Part shown: piece by piece, positions 34,793 to 43,614 of the stretch | How the letters are laid out: each line of letters opens with the position of its first letter | How positions within the stretch are numbered: the stretch's first letter is position 1 | Assembly (NCBI GenBank): GCA_902168105.1 | Contig: CABHOY010000084.1 | Location: 1-64,000 of the forward strand | DNA length: 64,000 nt | Source of the DNA: an uncultured Flavihumibacter sp. | Lineage (GTDB): Bacteria; Bacteroidota; Bacteroidia; Chitinophagales; Chitinophagaceae | Reading direction: 5' to 3' | Program-made: the position numbers and the translations under genes | The notes under the pieces: model-generated | Told to the model about the DNA's origin: nothing | The model's input: only the letters and a program-made list of their open reading frames with translations | Database searches by the model: none

Positions 34793-37700
34793 TTATTTAC
34801 TCATCAACTGGAATGTCAATATTCCCAGACCAGTTTTCTCGGCCGGATCAGCTGCTTTGATACGCACGTACAACGTATGTTTCTTCGCATCTGTCACCGG
34901 AGGGAAAGATACCATTGCATTGCTTTGCGCCATTCCTTTTGCACCTACGCCAATAGTAGCTTCTCCGAGTTTCTGACCGTCTGCTTTATCCAGTAATATC
35001 TCTACGATATAACCGTGTTGCAATGGCTCCTGTGTAAAGTAGATAATATTGATGCCATCCACAGCTGTCAGGTCCAGATCTTTATAAGTCGCCCATCCGC
35101 TACCGGCAGGGATCAGCAGTTTCTTACCATCAAACTCGAATGTAGAAACACCATCTGATTTATCGAAGCTGGCTGCAGGTATTTTCGGACTTCTCAATGT
35201 GATCGCATCAGTGCCTGTAATAGGCTTGATACCAGGACCGCCTTTATCAGTGTAGCTGGCCATCACGTATAACATACCATTATCCTTTTCAGGTTTGCCG
35301 GTGGTAGGATCAACAGTACCATTTGCTGGTAATGACGGCGTGGCTTTGTTATTACCTCCCAGGGACATGATATATTCTACCAGCTGATGTGCTTCTGAGT
35401 TTGTAATGGTCGGGTGTGCAGACATTGCTGTCTCTCCCCATACACCACCACCACCTTTGATGATCTTGTCAGCCAGGTAATCTGGCGCTTTCTCATCGTC
35501 TTTATATTTCTCAGCTACTTGTTTGAAGCTTGGTCCGATCGATTTCTCATCTACCTTATGACAGGTTTTACAATCATTGGATTCAACCATGTTCCTCCCT
35601 GCGATAGCACCGGTAATGATCTGGTGACCGCGTTGAGGAATACCAGCTTTATCATTGCCTTCCATATAATCGGCCCTGATATACAGGTTAGCGGTATTGA
35701 TCTTTCCATCCTCCGTTGAGCCGTCCTCTTTGTCTTTTACACTCACATTGTAAGCAACTGGTTTACCGGAGAAGTAGAACATCGTATTACCGGTTATATT
35801 CACTTTCACTTCAGGTGTTTCATTACCTGCATACAGCTCTATACCGCTACTACGTGTGCTTGTACCGTGAGCATCCACTACTTCCACTGATACTGCGTAT
35901 TCACCTGCGGTAGTAAAGGTCACTTCTGTTTCCGGCTCTTTGGTTTCCTGTTTATTGCCATTGCCGAGGTACCATACATAGGTCAGCTGATCACCATCAG
36001 GATCAGAAGAACCTTTGGCATTCAGTTTTACTTTAAATGGCAAACCACCGGACAGTTTATCCACATGGATCTCCGCCAGCGGTGCACGGTTACCACCGTT
36101 GTAGTCTATGCGTGACAGTGCGGCGTCTTTATTTTTGCTGAACCATCCGTTACCATATTCCAATACGTAAATGCGGCCGTCAGGTCCCATTTCCATATCG
36201 ATGAGGGCATTGAATTTTGTATGCGGCATGAAATCTTCTGTCTTTGACAGATTGAAGTCTTTGTCAAAGGTAGCAACCTTGATCCATCCGCGTACCCAGT
36301 CGTAGAAGAAGAACTTGTTATTATAGTAATCCGGGAGGCGTGTTTCCTTCGGATAGAATTCATTGTAGTACACCGGTCCCGCCATTGCGTTACGGCCACC
36401 GCTACCCATTGACGGGAAATCGGGAGACTTCGCATAAGGATACCAGATAAAGGCTGGTGTTGCAGGAGGCAGATCTTTAATACCGGTATTGTTACGGGAG
36501 TTATTCACAGGTTTAGCGGGATCAAAAGCAGCGCCGCTCTTACCCGTTTCATAATCGTACAGGTGGTACGGATAGTTGTTACCAACGAACATCGGATAAC
36601 CGAAGTTACCTGGTTTCTTCGCCTGGTTGATCTCATCATAACCACGTGGGCCACGGTTAGGATCGTCGTTGTTAGCATCCGGCCCTACTTCACCCCAGTA
36701 TACATAACCATTCTTACGGTCAACAGAAATACGGTAAGGGTTACGTGTACCCATCGCGTAGATTTCAGGACGTGTATTCGGCGTGCCTGGTTTGAACAGG
36801 TTACCATCCGGAATGCTGTAAGTACCATCTTCTTTGATCTTAATACGCAGGATCTTTCCACGCAGATCATTGGTGTTACCGGAAGTACGGCGGCCATCAT
36901 ATTGCACATGCCCCGGACGATCGTCCAGTGGTGCATAACCGTTGCTAACATACTTTTGGTTCGGCTCATCAAATGGTGTGCTGTTATCGCCTGTAGACAG
37001 GTATAACAGGCCTCCCGGACCGAAAGAGATCGAGCCGCCGGTGTGGCAACAGATGTTACGCTGGGAGTATAATTGAAGAATGATCTTTTCTGAAGTAGTA
37101 TCTAATACATTATTCTCGAACTTGAAACGGGACAATCTGTTTACAGAAGTATCCGCCGGAGAATAATAAATGTAAACGTAATGGTTATTAACAAAATCAG
37201 GATCAGCACCAATACCGAGCACACCTTCTTCTGCATTCACATTGGGTGTTTCTGTTTTATAATACACACGCAGGAATCCCACCTGTGAAAGCTTATGGCT
37301 GGTTTGGTTGAAATACATGATCTCTCCCCTGCGTTCTGCAACCAGGATATTGAGGTCAGGAAGGACCGCCATTTCGGTGGGCTCAAAGAACTCACCTGTA
37401 ATGAGTGCATTTTTAGTGAACCTGTTTTCTTCAGGCACACGTAATGTTGTAGCCTGTGCATAATCCAGCATGGTATTTTTGCCGATCGCGTATTTAATAC
37501 CACCAAGAATATGTGTCAGGTAATTAGCTTCTGTATAAGATTCGTTGGTATGACCTAACTCTGTATAGAAAGCGCGGCCGCCGTCAAAATCGTGGTACCA
37601 GCTGATAGGATGATCAGCGCCATTGGTACCGCCTTCGTAGGTTTTCTCGTCTACGGTGATCAACACGTGTGTGTTCTTGCTGATCTTTTTGAAGTTATAC

Positions 37701-38209
37701 CATTCGTCAGTATGTTCCCATGTATCAGGCAGTGTAGCTGTGGCCTGGAATGTTTTGTCCTTCACCGTCAGTTTAGCCTTGTGTGTACCGGCTGGATGAT
37801 TATCGAAATAAGCACCTACCAACTCTCCGTACCAACCCCATTCGTATTCGGTATCGGTTGCAGCATGTATACCTACGAAGCCGCCGCCTGACTGAATATA
37901 TCTTTCGAAATCCGCTTCCTGGAAGTTGTTCAGTACATCACCGGTTGTATTCAGGAAAATAACCGCTGCATATTTCTGCAGGGTATCTTCTGTGAAGTAA
38001 TCGGCATTTTCTGTCGTATCTACTTCAAAGCCATTTTCTTTTCCCAGTTTTTGAATAGCCTGGATCCCTGCGGGGATAGAAGCGTGCCTGAAGCCAGCAG
38101 TTTTTGAGAACACCAGTACTCTAGGGTTACCGGGCCGGGTTTTCTTGGAGCAACCGGACATTACTGTTCCCAGTAATACCAGCAGCATCATTACGTACCT
38201 GATTTGCAT
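34793..38209 (-). CDS. ThuA - sugar dehydrogenase propeller - PKD - cytochrome c fusion lipoprotein
   Basis: A 1138-residue lipoprotein (lipobox VMSGC). Order: ThuA-like glutamine amidotransferase-type domain (about 28-240; VLVFSKTAGFRHASIPAGIQ), a glucose/sorbosone dehydrogenase beta-propeller (about 260-690; LNILVAERRGEIMYF, GTRNPYRISVDRKNGYVYWG), a PKD domain (about 705-790; GSSDPDGDQLTYVWYLGNG), a class I cytochrome c domain with haem site CKTCH near 880 and Met-bearing WGETAMSAHP, and a C-terminal CBM6-like beta-sandwich (about 985-1138). Known propeller relatives use PQQ and pass electrons to cytochromes, which fits an oxidase of sugars at the membrane. Last gene of the cluster; stand-alone ThuA and cytochrome c genes sit just upstream. 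Confidence 0.92.
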   Translation of the reverse strand: MQIRYVMMLLVLLGTVMSGCSKKTRPGNPRVLVFSKTAGFRHASIPAGIQAIQKLGKENGFEVDTTENADYFTEDTLQKYAAVIFLNTTGDVLNNFQEADFERYIQSGGGFVGIHAATDTEYEWGWYGELVGAYFDNHPAGTHKAKLTVKDKTFQATATLPDTWEHTDEWYNFKKISKNTHVLITVDEKTYEGGTNGADHPISWYHDFDGGRAFYTELGHTNESYTEANYLTHILGGIKYAIGKNTMLDYAQATTLRVPEENRFTKNALITGEFFEPTEMAVLPDLNILVAERRGEIMYFNQTSHKLSQVGFLRVYYKTETPNVNAEEGVLGIGADPDFVNNHYVYIYYSPADTSVNRLSRFKFENNVLDTTSEKIILQLYSQRNICCHTGGSISFGPGGLLYLSTGDNSTPFDEPNQKYVSNGYAPLDDRPGHVQYDGRRTSGNTNDLRGKILRIKIKEDGTYSIPDGNLFKPGTPNTRPEIYAMGTRNPYRISVDRKNGYVYWGEVGPDANNDDPNRGPRGYDEINQAKKPGNFGYPMFVGNNYPYHLYDYETGKSGAAFDPAKPVNNSRNNTGIKDLPPATPAFIWYPYAKSPDFPSMGSGGRNAMAGPVYYNEFYPKETRLPDYYNNKFFFYDWVRGWIKVATFDKDFNLSKTEDFMPHTKFNALIDMEMGPDGRIYVLEYGNGWFSKNKDAALSRIDYNGGNRAPLAEIHVDKLSGGLPFKVKLNAKGSSDPDGDQLTYVWYLGNGNKQETKEPETEVTFTTAGEYAVSVEVVDAHGTSTRSSGIELYAGNETPEVKVNITGNTMFYFSGKPVAYNVSVKDKEDGSTEDGKINTANLYIRADYMEGNDKAGIPQRGHQIITGAIAGRNMVESNDCKTCHKVDEKSIGPSFKQVAEKYKDDEKAPDYLADKIIKGGGGVWGETAMSAHPTITNSEAHQLVEYIMSLGGNNKATPSLPANGTVDPTTGKPEKDNGMLYVMASYTDKGGPGIKPITGTDAITLRSPKIPAASFDKSDGVSTFEFDGKKLLIPAGSGWATYKDLDLTAVDGINIIYFTQEPLQHGYIVEILLDKADGQKLGEATIGVGAKGMAQSNAMVSFPPVTDAKKHTLYVRIKAADPAEKTGLGILTFQLMSK

Positions 38210-38284
38210 GATAATTTTTATGTTGATTGATAATGCGGGATACGGTGCGACTGCATGCCGTATCCCGCAATAGGGACTATGCGT

Positions 38285-39040
38285 TTATTTTTTGGCTTTT
38301 ACGTTCATCGCGTAGCGAAGACCGCCCAACACATGCTGCAGGTATACAGGGTCGGCATAGGACTCTTTCGTATGACCTAATTCTGTATAAAAGGCTCGGC
38401 CGCCTTCAAAATCATGGTACCAGCTCATAGGATGATTGTCTCCGTTCTTACCACCTTCGTAGGAGCTTTCATCAATTTTGATCAGTACATGTACATCTGG
38501 GTTGAGGTCTTTAAAATTATACCACTCATCCCAGCGGGACCATTTTTCTTCCAGGTGACGGGTTGCATCGTTGTTACGGTCTACCACCAGCAAAGTAGCC
38601 TGCTGCTGTTTAGGATGGCTGGTGAACCAGGCGCCTGCCAGCTTATTGTACCAGGGCCATTCATATTCTGTATCAGTGGCTGCATGGATGCCCATATAAC
38701 CGCCACCGCCATGAATATATTTCACCATCGCCGCCTGTTGCTCATCGTTCAGCACGTTGCCGGTTGTATTGAGGAACAATACAGCCGCATATTGCTTCAG
38801 ATTTTTATCATTGAACACGCTGGCGTCTTCAGTCGTATCTACCGCAAAACCATTTTCCTGTCCCAGCTTGATCATTGCCACTTTGGCGACAGGGATACAA
38901 TCATGACGGAAACCTGCAGTTTTAGAGAATACGAGTAAACGCGGTGTTTTTTTGAATAATGCGGCATGGCTGTCTGAAGTGACGATCAATGCCAGCAGAA
39001 GGGCGATAAAAAAGCATGGTCCCTTCCTGAAAGGAACCAT
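38285..39040 (-). CDS. ThuA domain secreted protein
   Basis: About 251 residues from the ATG at 39040, which begins a signal peptide (MVPFRKGPCFFIALLLALIV); an earlier ATG at 39130 would add 30 polar residues. A single ThuA domain follows, opening with RLLVFSKTAGFRHDCIPVAK and containing GGGYMGIHAATDTEYEWPWY and PMSWYHDFEGGRAFYTELGH. It is clearly paralogous to the first domain of the fusion protein downstream. ThuA proteins were first linked to trehalose utilisation and 3-keto-trehalose formation together with the dehydrogenase ThuB; the exact reaction is unsettled. A 33-base hairpin covers the start codon (39012-39044). Confidence 0.9.
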   Translation of the reverse strand: MVPFRKGPCFFIALLLALIVTSDSHAALFKKTPRLLVFSKTAGFRHDCIPVAKVAMIKLGQENGFAVDTTEDASVFNDKNLKQYAAVLFLNTTGNVLNDEQQAAMVKYIHGGGGYMGIHAATDTEYEWPWYNKLAGAWFTSHPKQQQATLLVVDRNNDATRHLEEKWSRWDEWYNFKDLNPDVHVLIKIDESSYEGGKNGDNHPMSWYHDFEGGRAFYTELGHTKESYADPVYLQHVLGGLRYAMNVKAKK

Positions 39041-39044
39041 GCTT
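39012..39044 (-). promoter_or_regulatory. Hairpin spanning the ThuA start codon
   Basis: AAGCATGGT (39012-39020) pairs with ACCATGCTT (39036-39044), then CCTT/AAGG after one mismatch. The ATG at 39040 lies in the stem, so folding of the mRNA could hide the start. If translation starts at 39130 it is merely internal. Confidence 0.35.
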
Positions 39045-39142
39045 AATATACCTGCTTTGTTAGAAGCCAGGTTATGATGTTCTTCCGTCTGAGACGAAAG
39101 TGTTGTTTTTCTTACGTGGATATTGTTCATGTGTAAGAGATA

Positions 39143-39856
39143 TTACAGTACACGGATTTTAACATTACGATACCATACGTCGTTACCATGGTCCTGCAGT
39201 GCAATATGACCTTTGGCGTATTCTCCAAAACCTTTCCAGTTTTTGAATTTGCTGCTTGCGATCAGTGCTTTCCACTCTTCGCCAACCATCGTAGTTTCTA
39301 CGGTTTTAACACCATTCAGCCAGAGGGTCAGCTTACCGTTCTTCTTCATGATCTTTGCTGTGTTCCACTCACCAACAGGTTTTGCGGCATACTTCACAGA
39401 TTTCTTCATGTCATACAGGTCACCTGAATTATGTTTGGTGATCTTACCATCAGGATGTTTAGCATCATCCAGCACCTGCATTTCAGGGCCTGTCAGGTAA
39501 GTCTGTTTAAACTGCGGATCTTCGTGAACGCCGAAAATGATACCACTGTTACCACCTTCAGAGATCTTCCAATCAATTGACAATTCATAATTTTCGTACT
39601 CTTCGTTGGTCACCAGGTCACCACCGGGAGCGCCATTTTTCTTGGCTTCCTGATCGAGTGCCAGTGCACCGTCCTTGATTCCCCAGGCAGCACTTGGTTC
39701 TGTTCTCAGGTAGGTGTGCCAGCCTTCGGTAGAGGTACCGTTGAACAATAATTTCCAACCCGCTTTTTTCTCTTTAGCGGTGAGGGTATTCAAATCTTGT
39801 GCGGATGCAGAAATGGAGAGCAGGCTGAGTGCCAGAACGGGAATAATGTGCTTCAT
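39143..39856 (-). CDS. DUF1080 (3-keto-disaccharide hydrolase domain) secreted protein
   Basis: A 237-residue protein with a signal peptide (residues 1-19, ending SASAQ) and one DUF1080 domain: WKLLFNGTSTEGWHTYLRT near 33, YELSIDWKISEGGNSGIIFG near 92, GPEMQVLDDAKHPDGKI near 122, GHIALQDHGNDVWYRNVKI at the end. It is most like the second domain of the protein at 11334. It lies between cytochrome c and ThuA genes of a redox sugar cluster, which strengthens the idea that it handles 3-keto-sugars made by the adjacent oxidoreductase. Confidence 0.93.
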   Translation of the reverse strand: MKHIIPVLALSLLSISASAQDLNTLTAKEKKAGWKLLFNGTSTEGWHTYLRTEPSAAWGIKDGALALDQEAKKNGAPGGDLVTNEEYENYELSIDWKISEGGNSGIIFGVHEDPQFKQTYLTGPEMQVLDDAKHPDGKITKHNSGDLYDMKKSVKYAAKPVGEWNTAKIMKKNGKLTLWLNGVKTVETTMVGEEWKALIASSKFKNWKGFGEYAKGHIALQDHGNDVWYRNVKIRVL

Positions 39857-39980
39857 TGCAAATTGAGTTTTTTAAATAGCCGGCAGTTGCTGTACTGCAT
39901 CGCCATAGGCGATCAGGCAACTACCGGCTATATATGATAGTTAATTATAGAAAGCTGAGAGACCAATAAAATACTGGCGA

Positions 39981-40394
39981 CTATTTCAGTGACAGTATGT
40001 ATTTCACCATTTCCTTTGCATCGTCTTTAGACAGGTCAGGATGTGGCGTCATCGCTACTTCACCCCAGTTACCGCTACCACCAGCGATCACTTTACCTGC
40101 CAGTGTCTCGATGTTTGCCTCCGTAGCTTCATATTTCTGAGCTACTTCTTTGTAACCAGGACCTACCAGTTTAGCATCTACTTTATGGCAGGTTTTACAG
40201 TCTTTCTGCTCAATCAGGGCAGCGCCTTTAGAAGCCGCAGCTTCAGCCGCACCCGGAGTCACCATGGAATTATCCGCCGGTGTTTCGCTGACAGTTTCTT
40301 CTTTCTTTTCAGTTTTGCTTTCATTGCTGCCACCACCGCAGGAGGCCAGCACTACTGCACACAAAACAACAGGCGCCAAAAAACGCATTCTCAT
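39981..40394 (-). CDS. Cytochrome c lipoprotein
   Basis: A 137-residue lipoprotein (lipobox LASC, Cys19, followed by GGGSNESK) with a Glu/Thr-rich linker to about residue 50 and a class I cytochrome c domain: haem site CKTCHKVDAKLVGPGY near 68 and the likely axial Met in WGEVAMTPHPD. It is homologous along its length to the cytochrome domain of the fusion protein at 34793, including the VAxKYx and YILSL segments. It probably carries electrons from the periplasmic sugar oxidases to the respiratory chain. Confidence 0.92.
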   Translation of the reverse strand: MRMRFLAPVVLCAVVLASCGGGSNESKTEKKEETVSETPADNSMVTPGAAEAAASKGAALIEQKDCKTCHKVDAKLVGPGYKEVAQKYEATEANIETLAGKVIAGGSGNWGEVAMTPHPDLSKDDAKEMVKYILSLK

Positions 40395-40635
40395 TTTACA
40401 ATCGTTTATAAGTTCCTAAATACAAATTTGACTTCTATAAAAAACGTGAATTATCTTCTATAAACGTGCCATATTATAAATATTGGCATTACTACGACTA
40501 AGCAGCATAGTATAACTCTTTCTGAACCATTAAGAGGTAATATACTCATCATTATACAACGATGTATATATTATATGATGAATAGTGCCCCCCCTTCTAT
40601 TTCGTTGTTTGTTACCAGCGGCCTGTCGTTATTTC

Positions 40636-41688
40636 TTACAGTCCTAATACTTTCCTGTTCAGGGTTTCATCAGCACCACCGCCTGCAAAGTCATCAAATG
40701 CCTTTTCAGTGACACGGATAATATGGTTCTGGATGAACGGCGCACCTTCTTTAGCTCCATCTTCCGGATGTTTGATGCAGCACTCCCATTCCATTACTGC
40801 CCAGCCGGCGTAATCGTATTGCGTCAGCTTGCTGAAAACAGATTTGAAATCTACCTGACCATCTCCCAGTGAGCGGAAGCGCCCCGGACGGTCGATCCAT
40901 CCCTGGTAACCGCCATAGACACCGGAGCGACCGGTAGGATTAAACTCAGCATCCTTTACGTGGAACATCTTGATCTTCTCGTGATAGATGTCGATGTATT
41001 CCAGGTAGTCCAGGCACTGCAAAACGAAATGGCTTGGATCGTACAGCAGGCAGGCGCGGTTATGATTGCCGGTAGCTTCCAGGAAGCGCTCGTAAGAGAC
41101 ACCATCGTGCAGGTCTTCACCCGGATGGATCTCATAACAGAGGTCTACTCCGTTGGCGTCAAATTCATTCAGAATAGGCAGCCAGCGGTTAGCCAGTTCT
41201 TTGAAACCTGTTTCCACCAGTCCTGCAGGACGTTGTGGCCAGGGATATACTGTATGCCAGAGCAGTGCGCCACTGAAAGTAGCGTGTGCGTCCAGTCCCA
41301 GGTTACGGCTTGCCTTTGCGGCATATTTCAGCTGATTTACCGCCCATTCGGTACGTGCAGCTGCATTACCTCTTTTATCGGCGGGTGCAAAACCGTCAAA
41401 CAGTTCATTGTATGCAGGATGCACTGCTACCAGCTGTCCCTGCAGGTGCGTGGACAACTCGGTGATCTCCATACCGGCAGCATTTACGATACCTTTGATC
41501 TCATCTGCATAGGTTTTGCTCTCAGCAGCCTTCTGCAGGTCTATCACACGGGAATCCCAGGTAGGGATCTGTACCCCTTTAAATCCTAATCCGGCAGACC
41601 ATTTACAAATACTCTCCAGGCTATTGAAAGGCGCAGCATCTCCGAGGAACTGCGCCAGGAAAATTCCAGGACCTTTTATTGTTTTCAT
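40636..41688 (-). CDS. Sugar phosphate isomerase/epimerase (xylose isomerase-like TIM barrel)
   Basis: A 350-residue TIM-barrel protein of the AP endonuclease 2 superfamily. Probable metal ligands: Glu in LCYEIHPGEDLHDG, Asp and His in LLYDPSHFVLQ, His in IKMFHVKDAEFN, Glu in GWAVMEWECCI. It has no signal peptide, so it is cytosolic. It follows the Gfo/Idh gene with an 18-base gap. In related clusters such enzymes isomerise or epimerise keto-sugars, so it may act on the product of the adjacent oxidoreductase. Confidence 0.92.
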   Translation of the reverse strand: MKTIKGPGIFLAQFLGDAAPFNSLESICKWSAGLGFKGVQIPTWDSRVIDLQKAAESKTYADEIKGIVNAAGMEITELSTHLQGQLVAVHPAYNELFDGFAPADKRGNAAARTEWAVNQLKYAAKASRNLGLDAHATFSGALLWHTVYPWPQRPAGLVETGFKELANRWLPILNEFDANGVDLCYEIHPGEDLHDGVSYERFLEATGNHNRACLLYDPSHFVLQCLDYLEYIDIYHEKIKMFHVKDAEFNPTGRSGVYGGYQGWIDRPGRFRSLGDGQVDFKSVFSKLTQYDYAGWAVMEWECCIKHPEDGAKEGAPFIQNHIIRVTEKAFDDFAGGGADETLNRKVLGL

Positions 41689-41706
41689 AATACGTGCTGT
41701 TATTAA

Positions 41707-42870
41707 TTAGATTTCAAACGTCGTCCATTTTTCAGTGCTCTGGCTGGAACGAACTACGTTATCAATGAATGCCATACCACGGATACCTTCTTCTACCCCA
41801 GGGAAATCGAGTGATTCCGCAGCAGGGGTCGTTCCGTCCAGTTTAGCCTGTAATGTTTGCGCGAAGTTGCGGTAAAGGTTACCGAAAGCTTCAAGGTATC
41901 CTTCCGGATGTCCGCCTGGAGTGCGGGTATTATGAATAGCGTAGCTGCTCTGGTAAGCACCATAGTTACCACCGGCACGATATATTTCTGTCGGTTTGTC
42001 CAGCCATTTTACCAGCAGGGTATTAGGCTCATGTTGCGCCCATTCCAGACCGCCTTTTTCACCATACACTCTGATCTTGAGCGCATTCTCTTCACCCGCA
42101 GCCACCTGGGAAGCCATCAGCACACCGGCAGCACCGTTATCGAAACGAAGTAATACAGCACCATCATCATCCAGTCCGCGGCCTTCTACCATGATAAGCA
42201 GGTCAGCACAGAGTTTTTCGATCTTCAGTCCGCTGATATATTCAGCCAGGTTAGCAGCGTGGGTACCGATATCACCGAAACAACCGCTTTTACCGGAACG
42301 TTTAGGGTCAGTTCTCCAGGCAGCGCCGGCGCTATCTTTTTCTGTCGGTTTGCTTAACCAACCCTGTGGGTATTCCACCCATACCTTACGGATCTTGCCC
42401 AGGGCGCCTTCAGCCACCATACGGCGAGCCTGTTTTACCATTGGATAACCAGTGTAAGTATGTGTGAGCAACAGGGTCAGACCGGTCTGTTCTACCTTTG
42501 CCTTCAGTTGTTTGGCTTCATCGAGGTTAAAAGTGATCGGTTTTTCGATCACGACGTTAAAGCCTTTGTCCAGCGCCATCATCGCAGGTTCGAAGTGTGC
42601 GAAGTTGGGCGTAACGATGGTGATAAAATCCAGCTTTTCACTCTCTGGCAAAGCCGCCTCTTTCTCCAGCATGGTCTTATAGTCGGTGTATGTACGGGCA
42701 GGGTCCAGGAATAACATCTTTCCGGATTCCAGGGCCGTATCAGGATGTACACTCAGGGCGCCAGCTTTCAATTCAATCAGGCCGTCCATGTTGGCAGCGA
42801 TACGGTGAATTGCTCCGATGAAGGCATCCTTACCGCCCCCGATCATTCCCATTCTTAACTTACGGTTCAT
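41707..42870 (-). CDS. Gfo/Idh/MocA family NAD(P)-dependent oxidoreductase
   Basis: About 387 residues from the ATG at 42870 (a TTG two codons upstream is also open). The Rossmann opening is LRMGMIGGGKDAFIGAIHRI, the family's catalytic EKP motif is in NVVIEKPITFNLDEAKQL (about 110), and the C-terminal domain has GCFGDIGTHAANLAEYISGL with the His-containing GTHA segment. Such enzymes oxidise sugars or inositols; ThuB and other glycoside 3-dehydrogenases belong here. First gene of the cluster on the minus strand, preceded by an AAAACGTTTT palindrome and an 18-base palindrome. Confidence 0.93.
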   Translation of the reverse strand: MNRKLRMGMIGGGKDAFIGAIHRIAANMDGLIELKAGALSVHPDTALESGKMLFLDPARTYTDYKTMLEKEAALPESEKLDFITIVTPNFAHFEPAMMALDKGFNVVIEKPITFNLDEAKQLKAKVEQTGLTLLLTHTYTGYPMVKQARRMVAEGALGKIRKVWVEYPQGWLSKPTEKDSAGAAWRTDPKRSGKSGCFGDIGTHAANLAEYISGLKIEKLCADLLIMVEGRGLDDDGAVLLRFDNGAAGVLMASQVAAGEENALKIRVYGEKGGLEWAQHEPNTLLVKWLDKPTEIYRAGGNYGAYQSSYAIHNTRTPGGHPEGYLEAFGNLYRNFAQTLQAKLDGTTPAAESLDFPGVEEGIRGMAFIDNVVRSSQSTEKWTTFEI

Positions 42871-42874
42871 TGGC

Positions 42875-42884
42875 AAAACGTTTT
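42875..42884. promoter_or_regulatory. Palindrome AAAACGTTTT before the Gfo/Idh start
   Basis: A perfect 10-base palindrome centred on CG, 5 bases before the ATG; flanks GC and AT extend it weakly. The form is like LacI-family half-site pairs, but it overlaps the ribosome-binding region and is short. Confidence 0.3.
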
Positions 42885-42936
42885 ATTCTTTATAGGTTTT
42901 GAGTTGTCTTCTTAGACCATTTAACGTGGAATAAGC

Positions 42937-42954
42937 CGGAAAAGAGCTTTTCCG
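42937..42954. promoter_or_regulatory. 18-base palindrome upstream of the Gfo/Idh operon
   Basis: CGGAAAAG-AG-CTTTTCCG, perfect 8-base arms, 67 bases upstream of the start codon. It is a candidate operator for the cluster; no T tract follows, so a terminator is less likely. Confidence 0.35.
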
Positions 42955-42967
42955 CCGTCTAATATAT

Positions 42968-43067
42968 AAAAAAGTACAGGCAACAATCAATATAATACGT
43001 AAAAATGCAGCGATCCTGAGGGTTTCTCCATAACCTTCTGCATTAAAAGTCAGACCTGTATATTTTT
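42968..43067. other. Nested inverted repeats, possible structured RNA
   Basis: Three nested stems: TACAGG/CCTGTA (42975-42980 with 43055-43060), AATGCAG/CTGCATT (43004-43010 with 43038-43044) and AGGGTT/AACCTT (43019-43024 with 43032-43037, one G-T). Flanking A and T tracts give a T run on either strand. Nothing coding is evident. The 744-base gap 42871-43614 also has GCGCTCCA/TGGAGCGC (43112-43137). Confidence 0.35.
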
Positions 43068-43384
43068 TCTATATCTCCGGATGCTCACCACGTTGCAGCC
43101 CTCCTGTGTCAGCGCTCCACCTGCGGCAATGGAGCGCCTTATGGACTGTTCACGATGGAGGCCCTGCCTCGCTTGCTGGCAAAAACCTTAAATGTAGAAA
43201 ACTCCCGCCACATTTTTGTGTGATATTTTAATGAAGGAAGTAGGTAGTAACCCCTACAAAATTGACTACTTTTATCCTACGAAAGTGTTACAATTAACAC
43301 CATTTGGTATACGAAAAGCTATAGTTTCCGGCTGCGCGAGCGGGTAAGAGGAGGAGAATTAAGTGACTTAAATACAAATATTTA

Positions 43385-43427
43385 CAAAAAAGAAAGAGCC
43401 AAATAAGACTATCCGGCTCTTGTTTTA
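43385..43427. terminator. Terminator-like hairpin with no gene in front
   Basis: AAGAGCC (43394-43400) and GGCTCTT (43415-43421); TTTCTTTTTT follows on the minus strand and GTTTTAC on the plus strand. No annotated gene ends here on either strand. Confidence 0.4.
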
Positions 43428-43614
43428 CTATCCTATGAAAACCCTAATAATGTAAAGGTAAAGTGTTGTAACAAATGATAGTGTTAAATGGTCGTTAATA
43501 ACGAAAGTTTTTTTCCAAAGGAGCTGGCTATTAATATTTTTTTTTTACATGCTTTTTTTGCTTCTTTGCACCCGCTTACAGCAATATAGCTGCAGAGAAT
43601 CTGAAAATGTCATT

